Shown here piece after piece: positions 27,566 to 34,479 of a DNA stretch of 34,479 nt. The notes under the pieces were generated by a model. It was not told the origin of the DNA, made no database searches, and saw only the letters and a program-made list of their open reading frames with translations. Every line of letters begins with the position of its first letter. The stretch's first letter is position 1. Both the position numbers and the translations under genes were made by a program. Location: NCBI GenBank assembly GCA_003279115.1, contig QCBG01000013.1, forward strand, positions 1-34,479, written 5' to 3'. Source of the DNA: Prochlorococcus sp. AG-347-E03. GTDB taxonomy: Bacteria > Cyanobacteriota > Cyanobacteriia > PCC-6307 > Cyanobiaceae.

Positions 27566-29014
27566 CTAATCAAAAGGTAGCATATAGTTAATTTGTTTTG
27601 AGGGTTGAATGTTTTGCAAAAGTAATCTTCCCCAGTTTCTTTTATTTGCTCTTCCATCTAGGATTATTAACTTACCTGAATTTCTTCTTAAAGGAGAAAT
27701 AGATTTTTCAAGTTTAATTCTAGCTTGAGGAAGAAAGAAGTCTCTAAACCAATCTTGAGAAAGCTTCTTTTTATGAGAGACAGTAATTGCATTAATGGGT
27801 TCTGACATATTCGGAATCGGAAGTAAAGGAATGATAATTTGTTCTGGAATTTGAATTAAATAAGAATTCATAATCCACCAGTCAAAACTAGAGCAAAGGA
27901 TTTCATTTCTACCTGAGGGAATTGTCTCTAGCAATACTCTCTTCCCGTAAGTAGAAGCTAATTCTGTAGCAAGATTAGTTTTTAAATCAATATCATCAGA
28001 CAACACTAAAGTTAAACCCTTTCTAAAAAGTATTAACTTTTTGCATTTGTCCAAGATTGAATTGGTAAAAAGAGGATTATTAGGAAGCAACTGTTTAGAA
28101 GGTATATATAAAGAAATCTTTTTCTCTTCAAAATTACTCTTAAAATTAATAACCAAATCAATATCTAAACTATGCTTTTTAAAATACATTTGGAAAAAAT
28201 TATCTTTTCTTAATGCTGATAAAAAAACAAATTTATTATTTGAAAAAAATTCCTTAATTTGAAAAAGTTCATCTATTGGCTGTAAATACAAATTCCAATC
28301 TAAATTTGTATCGTTTAACTTTACCCAGCATGCCCAACCTTGAGATAATGCTTTGTTGACGCTTAAAAATTTATCAGAAAAAAAAGAATTTTCATGAAAA
28401 AAATTTGACAAGAAACTAATTTCTTTTTCATCTAAATTGATATAACTATTTCCTAAGACCTTTCTCAAGAAGAACTTTTTCTTCAACGAATCATATACTT
28501 TTAAAAATTTTTGATTGATTAATTCAAATTCTTTAAAATTTTTTGTCCAATCCTTTTTAAGTAAAGAAATCCTAAAATGATCTTTTAAATCCTGTTTTAT
28601 ATCCTCAATTCCTGAATAAACTATTCGATGATTTCTAAGATTACGAGAATTGGGATCATTAAGAAAATTTTGGATAGTTATCAAGTGAACATGATGATTT
28701 GCAAAAATAAATTGATCATTTTTCAAAATAAAATTAAAACCTAGATTTTTCAATGAATCAATCTGAAATTGGTTTATGAATTGGATTTTTTCTTTAGATA
28801 AAATAAAAGTTGAATCCTCTTCCTTTAAAAATAAAGAAATCAAAATTGGAGGTAACCAATCATAGTTAGAGAAAATTTCTGAATTAATTAGATAGGTAGA
28901 ATCATTTTCAATACATTTGGAAACTATCCTCCCAAAAGAATATATGTGCTCCCAATTAATACTTTGATCTCTCAAAAAATTTTTCAAATATTGATGACTT
29001 AAAATTTCAAGCAT
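27566..29014 (-). CDS. DinG/XPD-like helicase homologue without visible catalytic motifs
   Basis: A 482-residue protein. The C-terminus (about 385-475) follows the Helicase_C_2 pattern of DinG: IIIPLLPIP, then WFRDFFLPQARIKLEKSI, then SGKLIILDGRANKRNWGRLL. Yet the parts that bind and hydrolyse ATP are missing: where the Walker A GxGxGKT should be (about 40-60) the sequence is STYLINSEIFSNYDWLPP. Where DEAH is expected after LITIQNFLND it reads HRIVYSGIED. The motif VI QxxGRLIR is replaced by SISPLRRNSG. It is probably a non-catalytic relative, unless it works through unrecognised residues. The gene is intact, so it is not a pseudogene in the usual sense. It is divergent from tyrA. Confidence 0.65.
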   Translation of the reverse strand: MLEILSHQYLKNFLRDQSINWEHIYSFGRIVSKCIENDSTYLINSEIFSNYDWLPPILISLFLKEEDSTFILSKEKIQFINQFQIDSLKNLGFNFILKNDQFIFANHHVHLITIQNFLNDPNSRNLRNHRIVYSGIEDIKQDLKDHFRISLLKKDWTKNFKEFELINQKFLKVYDSLKKKFFLRKVLGNSYINLDEKEISFLSNFFHENSFFSDKFLSVNKALSQGWACWVKLNDTNLDWNLYLQPIDELFQIKEFFSNNKFVFLSALRKDNFFQMYFKKHSLDIDLVINFKSNFEEKKISLYIPSKQLLPNNPLFTNSILDKCKKLILFRKGLTLVLSDDIDLKTNLATELASTYGKRVLLETIPSGRNEILCSSFDWWIMNSYLIQIPEQIIIPLLPIPNMSEPINAITVSHKKKLSQDWFRDFFLPQARIKLEKSISPLRRNSGKLIILDGRANKRNWGRLLLQNIQPSKQINYMLPFD

Positions 29015-29103
29015 TTATAATTAATTTGAAAACATGCAAAATTTATGAACCTAATATACAAAAAATTGGTATCAATAAAAGAGGTTCTTGAATTAATTAA
29101 TTT

Positions 29104-29943
29104 ATGAAAATTGGAATAGTAGGATTAGGATTAATTGGTGGTTCTTTAGGATTAAAACTCCAAAGTCTAAATCATACAATTTATGGAATAGCAAATAATG
29201 AATTTAATGAAAAAAAAGCTAAGGATAAAAAACTTGCAAATTTTGTTAGCTGTGATCTGAGCTTATTAAAAAAATGTGAGCTAATAATTTTGGCATTGCC
29301 TATCAAAGATTTGATCAGTCCTTCGCAACAATTAGTAGCATCAATACCTCAGCAAACAATATTAACTGATGTAGGGTCTGTAAAAGAACCAATTGTAAAT
29401 ACATGGGAAAATTCACATCCTCTATTTATCGGATCTCATCCAATGGCAGGCACAGAAAAAAAAGGAGTTGATTCAGGTTTTGAAGGTCTTTTTAAAAATG
29501 CAAAATGGATTATTACCCCAACACAAAATAGTGATTTAAATTCAGTCAGAACTATTTCCGAGCTCATAAAATCAATGGATTGTGAAATTTGCCAAGCTTC
29601 GCCAAAAGAGCATGATGAAGCAGTATCTCTAATTTCTCATTTGCCTATATTTTTAGCTTCTGCCCTCATAGAAACTGCGCAAACAAAAAATAATCAATCT
29701 TTATTAGATCTCTCGCAAAAATTAGCTGCTACAGGATTTGCTGACACTTCGAGAGTTGGCGGAGGTAATGAACAACTAGGCCTAGATTTAGCTATTAATA
29801 ATCAGATTAATGTTTTAAATTCCATAAATAATTTTAAAAATGAGCTGAATATACTGGAATCTCTTATTAAAGAAAAAAATTGGGATGCACTTTCTAAAAA
29901 ACTTTCTGAAGCAAAAGAAAACAGACAAAATTTTATAAACTAA
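29104..29943 (+). CDS. tyrA: Prephenate/arogenate dehydrogenase
   Basis: A 279-residue oxidative decarboxylase of tyrosine biosynthesis. Cyanobacterial TyrA usually prefers arogenate and NADP; this is family knowledge, not visible here. The Rossmann motif is GIVGLGLIGGSLG at 4-16. The catalytic region has LTDVGSVKEPI and IGSHPMAGTE, with its His, and the all-alpha dimerisation half has HDEAVSLISHLP. Its stop overlaps the convergent crtD stop region by 11 bases. Confidence 0.95.
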   Translation: MKIGIVGLGLIGGSLGLKLQSLNHTIYGIANNEFNEKKAKDKKLANFVSCDLSLLKKCELIILALPIKDLISPSQQLVASIPQQTILTDVGSVKEPIVNTWENSHPLFIGSHPMAGTEKKGVDSGFEGLFKNAKWIITPTQNSDLNSVRTISELIKSMDCEICQASPKEHDEAVSLISHLPIFLASALIETAQTKNNQSLLDLSQKLAATGFADTSRVGGGNEQLGLDLAINNQINVLNSINNFKNELNILESLIKEKNWDALSKKLSEAKENRQNFIN

Positions 29944-31438
29944 GATTTTCTATACCTTTGGAAGCTAAAATTTGCCTTGAAACCATTAATGCAGACTGAC
30001 TTACACCTGCAGTCCCCTCTCCTGGATAAATCGAATCTCCACATAACCATAAACCTTCAAAAGGTGTCCTACTGGATAATCCAAATAAACCAAAAATATC
30101 TGGACTTTGACCAAGCCCGCCTACTATTCCATTAGGTCTTTTTGTCCATTTTTCAAAGCCCAAAGGAGTTGCTAATTCTCTATGTAGCCATTTTTCAGGA
30201 TCAATATCAAATTGACTTTCCAATTCAAGGGATATTTTTTTCATGAAACCATTTTTTTTCTTTAAGTAAGTTTGTTTATCTAGATCAAACCAATCTTTAG
30301 TTTTGGTAAAGATACTGGCAATTAAAGTAACCTCACCTTTTGGCGCTCTTCCATCACCATCATCACTAATTGATACAAACAACGAACAAAATTCTTTTGA
30401 AACAAATTGATAATGATTGGAGAATGTTTTTTTAATGTGTTCCTTTTTTAATGCTGAATAAAAAACTACAGCTCCACTTGGATCAGGCAAATTATTAAGT
30501 CGATTTTTATAAGTTAGTTTTCTAGTTAATGGTCCCTTCAAATGCTTGAGCAAAGATTGTGGAGGTGCGGTATAAATAACATCTTTTGCTTGATAAATAA
30601 ATGATTTTTTTTTCGAATTAGCAGATAGTTGCCAACACATATTTACGTCGTCAAAATTTATAGAATTAACTTCTTGTCCAAAAATTAAATTAACTCCAGT
30701 TTTAATTAATGAACTTTCTAATGATTCACTTAAAGACTGCATAGATTTTTTAAGATGCCACAGACCATGTGGCTGTTGACACATCTGTAGAACAGTAGAT
30801 CCATATAATGCTGCAGTACTATAAACGTCCTCTTGAGAATAAAGTTTTAGTTGAAGATTTAAGAACTTAATCAAGCGCTCATTCTTGGATAATCCACATA
30901 TCCGCAATAGATCAAAAATAGTAGATTTAAGTAAGATACCTGTGACAAGGTTTGAAGGTACTAGTGCTTTGAGAAGTTGAGAAAAATCCCAAAAATTACT
31001 AATTGGCAAAACTGGATTATTATTTGCAAATAACCAATTACTTTGATGTATTAGGTTACAAAGATTCCAAAATCGACTACTTCCAGGAAACTGCATTTCT
31101 TGTTCAGCAATCCATTTACTTTTTTCATACCAAATAGATATTGGCTTTTGCCCATCCTTTAAATCGACAATGCAAGCAGGGTCTAAAATAGTGGCTTCAG
31201 GTGATGGAATATCTAAAAAATCAAAAATTCTTGAATGTATTCCTCCTTTCTCTAAACCTGCAACTTGAGTTGCGCCAACGTCAAAAATATAATTCTTTCT
31301 TTTAAAAGTACCTGCACATCCTCCTGATTGCGTATGAGATTCGATTAAAGTTACTGATAAACCTTGCTTTGATAAAATTGCTGCAGAAGTCAGTCCTGCT
31401 ATACCAGCACCTACAACAACAACTTCAGACTTACTCAT
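29933..31438 (-). CDS. crtD: CrtD-type carotenoid desaturase (FAD-dependent)
   Basis: A 501-residue FAD-dependent amine-oxidase/phytoene-desaturase family protein. The FAD Rossmann motif VVVGAGIAGLTSAAILSK is at the N-terminus, followed by Glu33 (TLIES). The C-terminal block LWLCGDSIYPGEGTAGVSQS holds the second FAD contact. It looks like the cyanobacterial C-3',4' desaturase CrtD (TIGR02733) as I know it. Carotenoid isomerase CrtH is a related alternative. A GATAAT at 31451-31456 lies just inside the neighbouring gene, so the leader may be only a few bases. It is divergent from the kinase gene by 4 bases. Confidence 0.75.
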   Translation of the reverse strand: MSKSEVVVVGAGIAGLTSAAILSKQGLSVTLIESHTQSGGCAGTFKRKNYIFDVGATQVAGLEKGGIHSRIFDFLDIPSPEATILDPACIVDLKDGQKPISIWYEKSKWIAEQEMQFPGSSRFWNLCNLIHQSNWLFANNNPVLPISNFWDFSQLLKALVPSNLVTGILLKSTIFDLLRICGLSKNERLIKFLNLQLKLYSQEDVYSTAALYGSTVLQMCQQPHGLWHLKKSMQSLSESLESSLIKTGVNLIFGQEVNSINFDDVNMCWQLSANSKKKSFIYQAKDVIYTAPPQSLLKHLKGPLTRKLTYKNRLNNLPDPSGAVVFYSALKKEHIKKTFSNHYQFVSKEFCSLFVSISDDGDGRAPKGEVTLIASIFTKTKDWFDLDKQTYLKKKNGFMKKISLELESQFDIDPEKWLHRELATPLGFEKWTKRPNGIVGGLGQSPDIFGLFGLSSRTPFEGLWLCGDSIYPGEGTAGVSQSALMVSRQILASKGIENLSL

Positions 31439-31442
31439 TAAA

Positions 31443-32321
31443 ATGCAAAAATTATCACCTTTTGAAGTTAGCGAAATTTGTGATGAATTAGGTGAACCTC
31501 ATCCAAAAAATATTGAACAAGTATATGGAGGAGATATCCATAGTGCATGGAAAATAGAATTTGCAAACAAAAAATTATTTCTTAAAAGAAACGATAGGAA
31601 CAAAAACTTTCTTGAATTTGAAAAATATTGTCTACAAAATTTGAGAAAGCATAGTAACCAAAAAAATTTAATTATTCCTGAAGTTATTGCATTTAAAAAC
31701 TTTAAAAAAGTAGAAATTCTTGTAATGGAATGGATAGATATGCAAAATTTTGATCAAAAAAATCTTGGGAAAGGTTTAGGAGAAATGCACTTACATTCAA
31801 GAGAAACTAATCCAAAAAATTTTGGGTATCCGATTGATGGTTTTATAGGATTAACAGATCAGACGAAAGGCTGGGAAAATAATTGGATAGATTGTTTTTT
31901 AAACTTACGAATAATACCTCAACTATCAATTCTTAAATCAAATTTTTTAGACAAAGAAACTTTAGATATGGTTAAAGAAAAAATTAGATCAGAATTGCTG
32001 AATCATAAACCAATGAATACTCTTATTCACGGTGATTTGTGGTCAGGAAATGTAGGAATAGATAAAAGTGGTAGAGGAGTTATATTTGACCCTGCATCTT
32101 GGTGGGCAGATAATGAAGTAGATATTGCTATGACAAAACTATTTGGAGGTTTTGGAAGAGAATTTTATGAGGAATATCATAAAATTTTTCCAATAAGAAA
32201 GGGATTCGAAAAAAGAATTATTATTTATAATTTTTACCACATATTAAATCACGCCAATATGTTTGGTGGATCATACTTCAATCAAGTAAAAGAATACGTT
32301 AAATCAATACTTAAAATGTAA
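31443..32321 (+). CDS. Fructosamine-kinase-family protein
   Basis: A 292-residue protein of the fructosamine/ketosamine-3-kinase family, which repairs sugar adducts on protein amines. The P-loop-like region contains LFLKRND, with Lys48. The catalytic HGDLWSGN is at 196-203 and the metal-binding FDPASWWAD at 215-223, as in APH-type kinases. A role as a protein-repair kinase is inferred from the family; the bacterial substrate is usually unknown. The ATG at 31443 lies 4 bases from the divergent crtD ATG. The stop is 7 bases from the convergent CAAD gene. Confidence 0.85.
   Translation: MQKLSPFEVSEICDELGEPHPKNIEQVYGGDIHSAWKIEFANKKLFLKRNDRNKNFLEFEKYCLQNLRKHSNQKNLIIPEVIAFKNFKKVEILVMEWIDMQNFDQKNLGKGLGEMHLHSRETNPKNFGYPIDGFIGLTDQTKGWENNWIDCFLNLRIIPQLSILKSNFLDKETLDMVKEKIRSELLNHKPMNTLIHGDLWSGNVGIDKSGRGVIFDPASWWADNEVDIAMTKLFGGFGREFYEEYHKIFPIRKGFEKRIIIYNFYHILNHANMFGGSYFNQVKEYVKSILKM
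31451..31456 (-). promoter_or_regulatory. Candidate -10 element of crtD
   Basis: GATAAT on the minus strand, preceded by TG (extended -10 form) and 12 bases from the crtD ATG. It lies inside the first codons of the kinase gene. It implies a leader of about 5-6 bases. Confidence 0.4.
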
Positions 32322-32328
32322 TCTTGAA

Positions 32329-32694
32329 CTATCCAAGATATGTTTTTTTAAGATTTTGTACCTTATCTAAAACAGCTTCACGATTTTCACTAGTACGAAG
32401 ATTTTGCCAGCTCCATTGACCCACAACGATTACACCAAGCAGTTCTAAAAGTCCAGGAAGAATTGGGAAAAAATTGATTGTGTCAATAATAACTTTAATT
32501 ATTATCTGAGCTATCACGACAACAGCAATTATGCCCGCCGCTTTGCCATACTTACCCATCTGGGTCCAATCAACCTTACCAAGGGTTTCATTGACTTTTC
32601 CCATTACATCAGAGTACTTGTCTGAAAAGCTTTTAGTTTCTGAGCTTGTAGCGGAGCCGGAGTCTTGATTAGACTCTGGTGTGTTATCACTCAT
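32329..32694 (-). CDS. CAAD/CURT1-type membrane protein
   Basis: A 121-residue protein with a charged Asp/Ser/Thr-rich N-terminus (MSDNTPESNQDSG), an amphipathic stretch, two membrane segments (about 51-72 and 75-94, joined by NFFPILPG) and a charged tail ending VLDKVQNLKKTYLG. This is the layout of the cyanobacterial CAAD domain, also called CURT1/CurT in thylakoid curvature. Function in thylakoid membrane shaping is inferred. I start it at ATG 32694. An ATG at 32742 would add 16 unrelated residues and has an AAGG about 10 bases upstream, so it remains possible. It is convergent with the kinase gene. Confidence 0.8.
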   Translation of the reverse strand: MSDNTPESNQDSGSATSSETKSFSDKYSDVMGKVNETLGKVDWTQMGKYGKAAGIIAVVVIAQIIIKVIIDTINFFPILPGLLELLGVIVVGQWSWQNLRTSENREAVLDKVQNLKKTYLG

Positions 32695-32983
32695 GAAATC
32701 AGTAATCTCAATATATTGACCAGACAATAACGGAAAATTCATCTATTTGCTACCTTTTTGTCTTGTGTAATTCCGAACCGACACATTTTGTATTTTTTTT
32801 TAAAGTATTTATATATTTGAATATTGAACATATTTTTGAAGAAATTTGATTTTTGAATAATTTTAAATATTATCTTGTTCTAACAAAAATATTAAAAATT
32901 TCAAAAATAGCAAACCTTCAAAAAGTTAAATTTTAAATTTTAATTATCATATTTTAATAGGAGATTAATTTGCGAAATTAAGA

Positions 32984-34135
32984 ATGACGTTCTTGAAAGA
33001 TATCAAATTTAGTTTCCTAAATGCAGATGAACAAGAAAGATACCAAAAGCATTTAACACTCGAAGAAATAGGAAAAGAAGGGCAATTAAAACTCAAAAAC
33101 AGCTCAGTCTTATGCGTAGGAGCAGGCGGTCTAGGTTCATCAGTATTAATTTATCTAGCGGCGGCAGGGATTGGAAAAATTGGAATAGTTGATAATGATC
33201 ATGTAGAAAAGTCAAATCTTCAAAGACAAGTAGTTCATGAAACAAATGCAATTGGTAATTTGAAAATTGATTCTGCTAAGAAAAGAATTAATGGTCTAAA
33301 TCCTAATATTGAAATATTTACTTTTGATACAAGAATTACTGCAGAAAATGTCTTAGAAATAATTCAGGAATTTGATGTGATTTGTGATTGCTCAGATAAC
33401 TTTGGAACTAGATATTTGATAAATGATGCGTGCCTAATAAAAAATAAACCTCTAATCTTTGGGAGTGTTCAAGGATTTGAAGGTCAAGTTAGTGTTTTCA
33501 ATTTAAATAAAAAGAGTCCTAATTTAAGGGACCTACTACCTGAATCACCGTCAAAAAATGATATTCCGAGCTGCGCAGAATATGGGGTTGTGGGAGTTGC
33601 TACAGGTTTAATAGGCATTCTTCAAGTGAACGAAATTATCAAAATTATTTTAAAAAAAGGTGAAATTTTAGATGGCAAAATTTTGATTTTTGATCTCTTA
33701 AATATGAATATAAAAAAATTACATTTAAAAAGTGATGAAATAAATAAAAGAATAAAAAATCTTTCTCAATTTGTGGACTTTTATAATGACGATGAATGTT
33801 CTGAGAAACAAAATAAAATCGACAGAATCAATGCTAATGATTTTAATAAGTTATACAAAGCAAAATCCAACAAAATACTTTTAATAGATGTTAGAGAAAA
33901 TGAAGAATTTTCTACTTATGCAATCGAAGGCTCTATATCAATCCCTCTAAGTCTTTTAAACCAAGCATCTGACTTAGAATTTATACAAAAAGAAAGTTTA
34001 ATTAAGGAAATTTTTACTATATGCAAATCTGGTAAAAGATCTGACAAAGCATCAATAATATTATCTAAATTCAAAATTCAATCAAAATCTATCGAGGGTG
34101 GCATTGAGAAGTTAAAACAAATTTTACTCAATTAA
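32984..34135 (+). CDS. moeB: MoeB/ThiF-like E1 adenylyltransferase with C-terminal rhodanese domain
   Basis: A 383-residue enzyme that adenylates the C-terminus of a MoaD- or ThiS-like sulfur carrier and transfers sulfur. The ATP motif CVGAGGLGSSV is at 44-54, then DNDHVEKSNLQRQ and DCSDNFGTRYLIND. The conserved Cys197 is in IPSCAEYGVVG. A rhodanese domain (about 285-383) has active-site Cys347 in CKSGKRS. The four zinc cysteines of E. coli MoeB are missing: SPNLRDLLPE replaces the first pair and SDEINKRIKN the second. The partner is not visible here, so thiamine or molybdopterin use cannot be decided. ATG 32984 is the first usable start; a TAA at 32966 blocks longer forms. Confidence 0.9.
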   Translation: MTFLKDIKFSFLNADEQERYQKHLTLEEIGKEGQLKLKNSSVLCVGAGGLGSSVLIYLAAAGIGKIGIVDNDHVEKSNLQRQVVHETNAIGNLKIDSAKKRINGLNPNIEIFTFDTRITAENVLEIIQEFDVICDCSDNFGTRYLINDACLIKNKPLIFGSVQGFEGQVSVFNLNKKSPNLRDLLPESPSKNDIPSCAEYGVVGVATGLIGILQVNEIIKIILKKGEILDGKILIFDLLNMNIKKLHLKSDEINKRIKNLSQFVDFYNDDECSEKQNKIDRINANDFNKLYKAKSNKILLIDVRENEEFSTYAIEGSISIPLSLLNQASDLEFIQKESLIKEIFTICKSGKRSDKASIILSKFKIQSKSIEGGIEKLKQILLN

Positions 34136-34150
34136 TATTTTTACAAATAT

Positions 34151-34479
34151 TTAATAATCTACGCCTCTTTTCAAATCAACTCCAACATTTGCATAATGTT
34201 TATGGCAAACCATCTCTGAGTAAACATCAGCTAGTTCAAAATATGAAGGTTCATTTTTACATCTACCAGTAATAACAACTTCTGTTTCTGCAGGTTTTTT
34301 TAAGAGCGTTTGATGTATTGATTCCACAGGTAGCAGCTCCAAATCAACAGTTGGATTCAATTCATCTAGGATTATTGTCTTATATAAACCACTTAAAATA
34401 GCAGCCTTAGCAATTTCCCATGCTCTTTCAGCCTCAACATAATCAATGGGTTGTTGCTGGCCTCTCCACACAATCGCAT
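34151..34479 (-). CDS. cobO: Cob(I)yrinic acid a,c-diamide adenosyltransferase, 5' end cut by the window
   Basis: C-terminal 109 residues of an ATP:corrinoid adenosyltransferase of the CobO/BtuR type, which attaches the adenosyl group to cobalt. The frame stays open at the right edge, so the start lies beyond it. Visible blocks are VWRGQQQPIDYVEAERAWEI, the Walker-B-like KTIILDELNP and VVITGRCK. The N-terminal P-loop would be off the edge. It is a second cobalamin gene in the window besides cobJ. It is convergent with moeB, 15 bases between stops. Confidence 0.93.
   Translation of the reverse strand, partial: AIVWRGQQQPIDYVEAERAWEIAKAAILSGLYKTIILDELNPTVDLELLPVESIHQTLLKKPAETEVVITGRCKNEPSYFELADVYSEMVCHKHYANVGVDLKRGVDY

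Noticed and set aside
32743..32983. Small RNA or regulatory element in the spacer before moeB
   Set aside because: The spacer is almost pure A and T with no strong dyad or known small-RNA signature such as the Yfr1 core.
1..34479. CRISPR array, insertion sequence, prophage or defence island
   Set aside because: No repeat-spacer pattern, transposase, integrase or defence genes were seen; gene content is core cyanobacterial.

Overview
This window looks like the chromosome of a high-light-type Prochlorococcus, or a very close marine picocyanobacterium. The evidence is the strong AT bias, very short intergenic gaps, frequent TTG starts, genes for PsaA, NdhN, LdpA, a CrtD-type desaturase, a CAAD/CURT1-type membrane protein and CbiG-CbiH/CobO, and a cyanobacterial AGTAC-N4-GTACT SOS box at recA. 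I see no insertion sequence, phage gene, CRISPR array or genomic island. This is mostly syntenic core genome.

Left flank (1-8.3 kb): the 3'-truncated psaA reads leftwards. It is divergent from a CbiG-CbiH cobalamin fusion gene across a 334-base spacer containing several inverted repeats. Then come a HAD-family protein, tRNA-Ser(GCU), alanine racemase and an HNH protein.

Centre (7.2-23.4 kb): one leftward block of translation genes with fused S10, spc and alpha operons. The order from the promoter end is rplC-D-W-B, rpsS, rplV, rpsC, rplP, rpmC, rpsQ, rplN-X-E, rpsH, rplF-R, rpsE, rplO, secY, adk, rpmJ, rpsM, rpsK, rpoA, rplQ, truA, rplM, rpsI, rpmE, prfA. Many junctions overlap by 4 bases, which suggests translational coupling. 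The sites where infA, rpsN, rpmD, map or rpsJ could sit are empty. Ribosomal proteins L31 and L36 are zinc-ligand-poor forms.

Right flank (23.6 kb to the end): ndhN-ldpA (photosynthetic electron transport and redox input to the clock), tRNA-Gln(UUG) followed closely by a second HAD phosphatase, recA with an SOS operator, a DUF2839-like membrane protein, a DinG/XPD-like protein that appears to lack its catalytic helicase motifs, tyrA, a crtD-type desaturase, a fructosamine-kinase-like gene, a CAAD membrane protein, a MoeB-rhodanese protein without the usual zinc cysteines, and the C-terminal part of cobO. Several convergent pairs are separated by only 2-15 bases or overlap.

No clearly new multi-gene system is visible. 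The best leads are the helicase-like pseudoenzyme, the C10/G10 homopolymer before rpoA, the dyads in the psaA leader, the apparent zinc-ligand loss in three proteins, and LdpA in a lineage known for a reduced clock.
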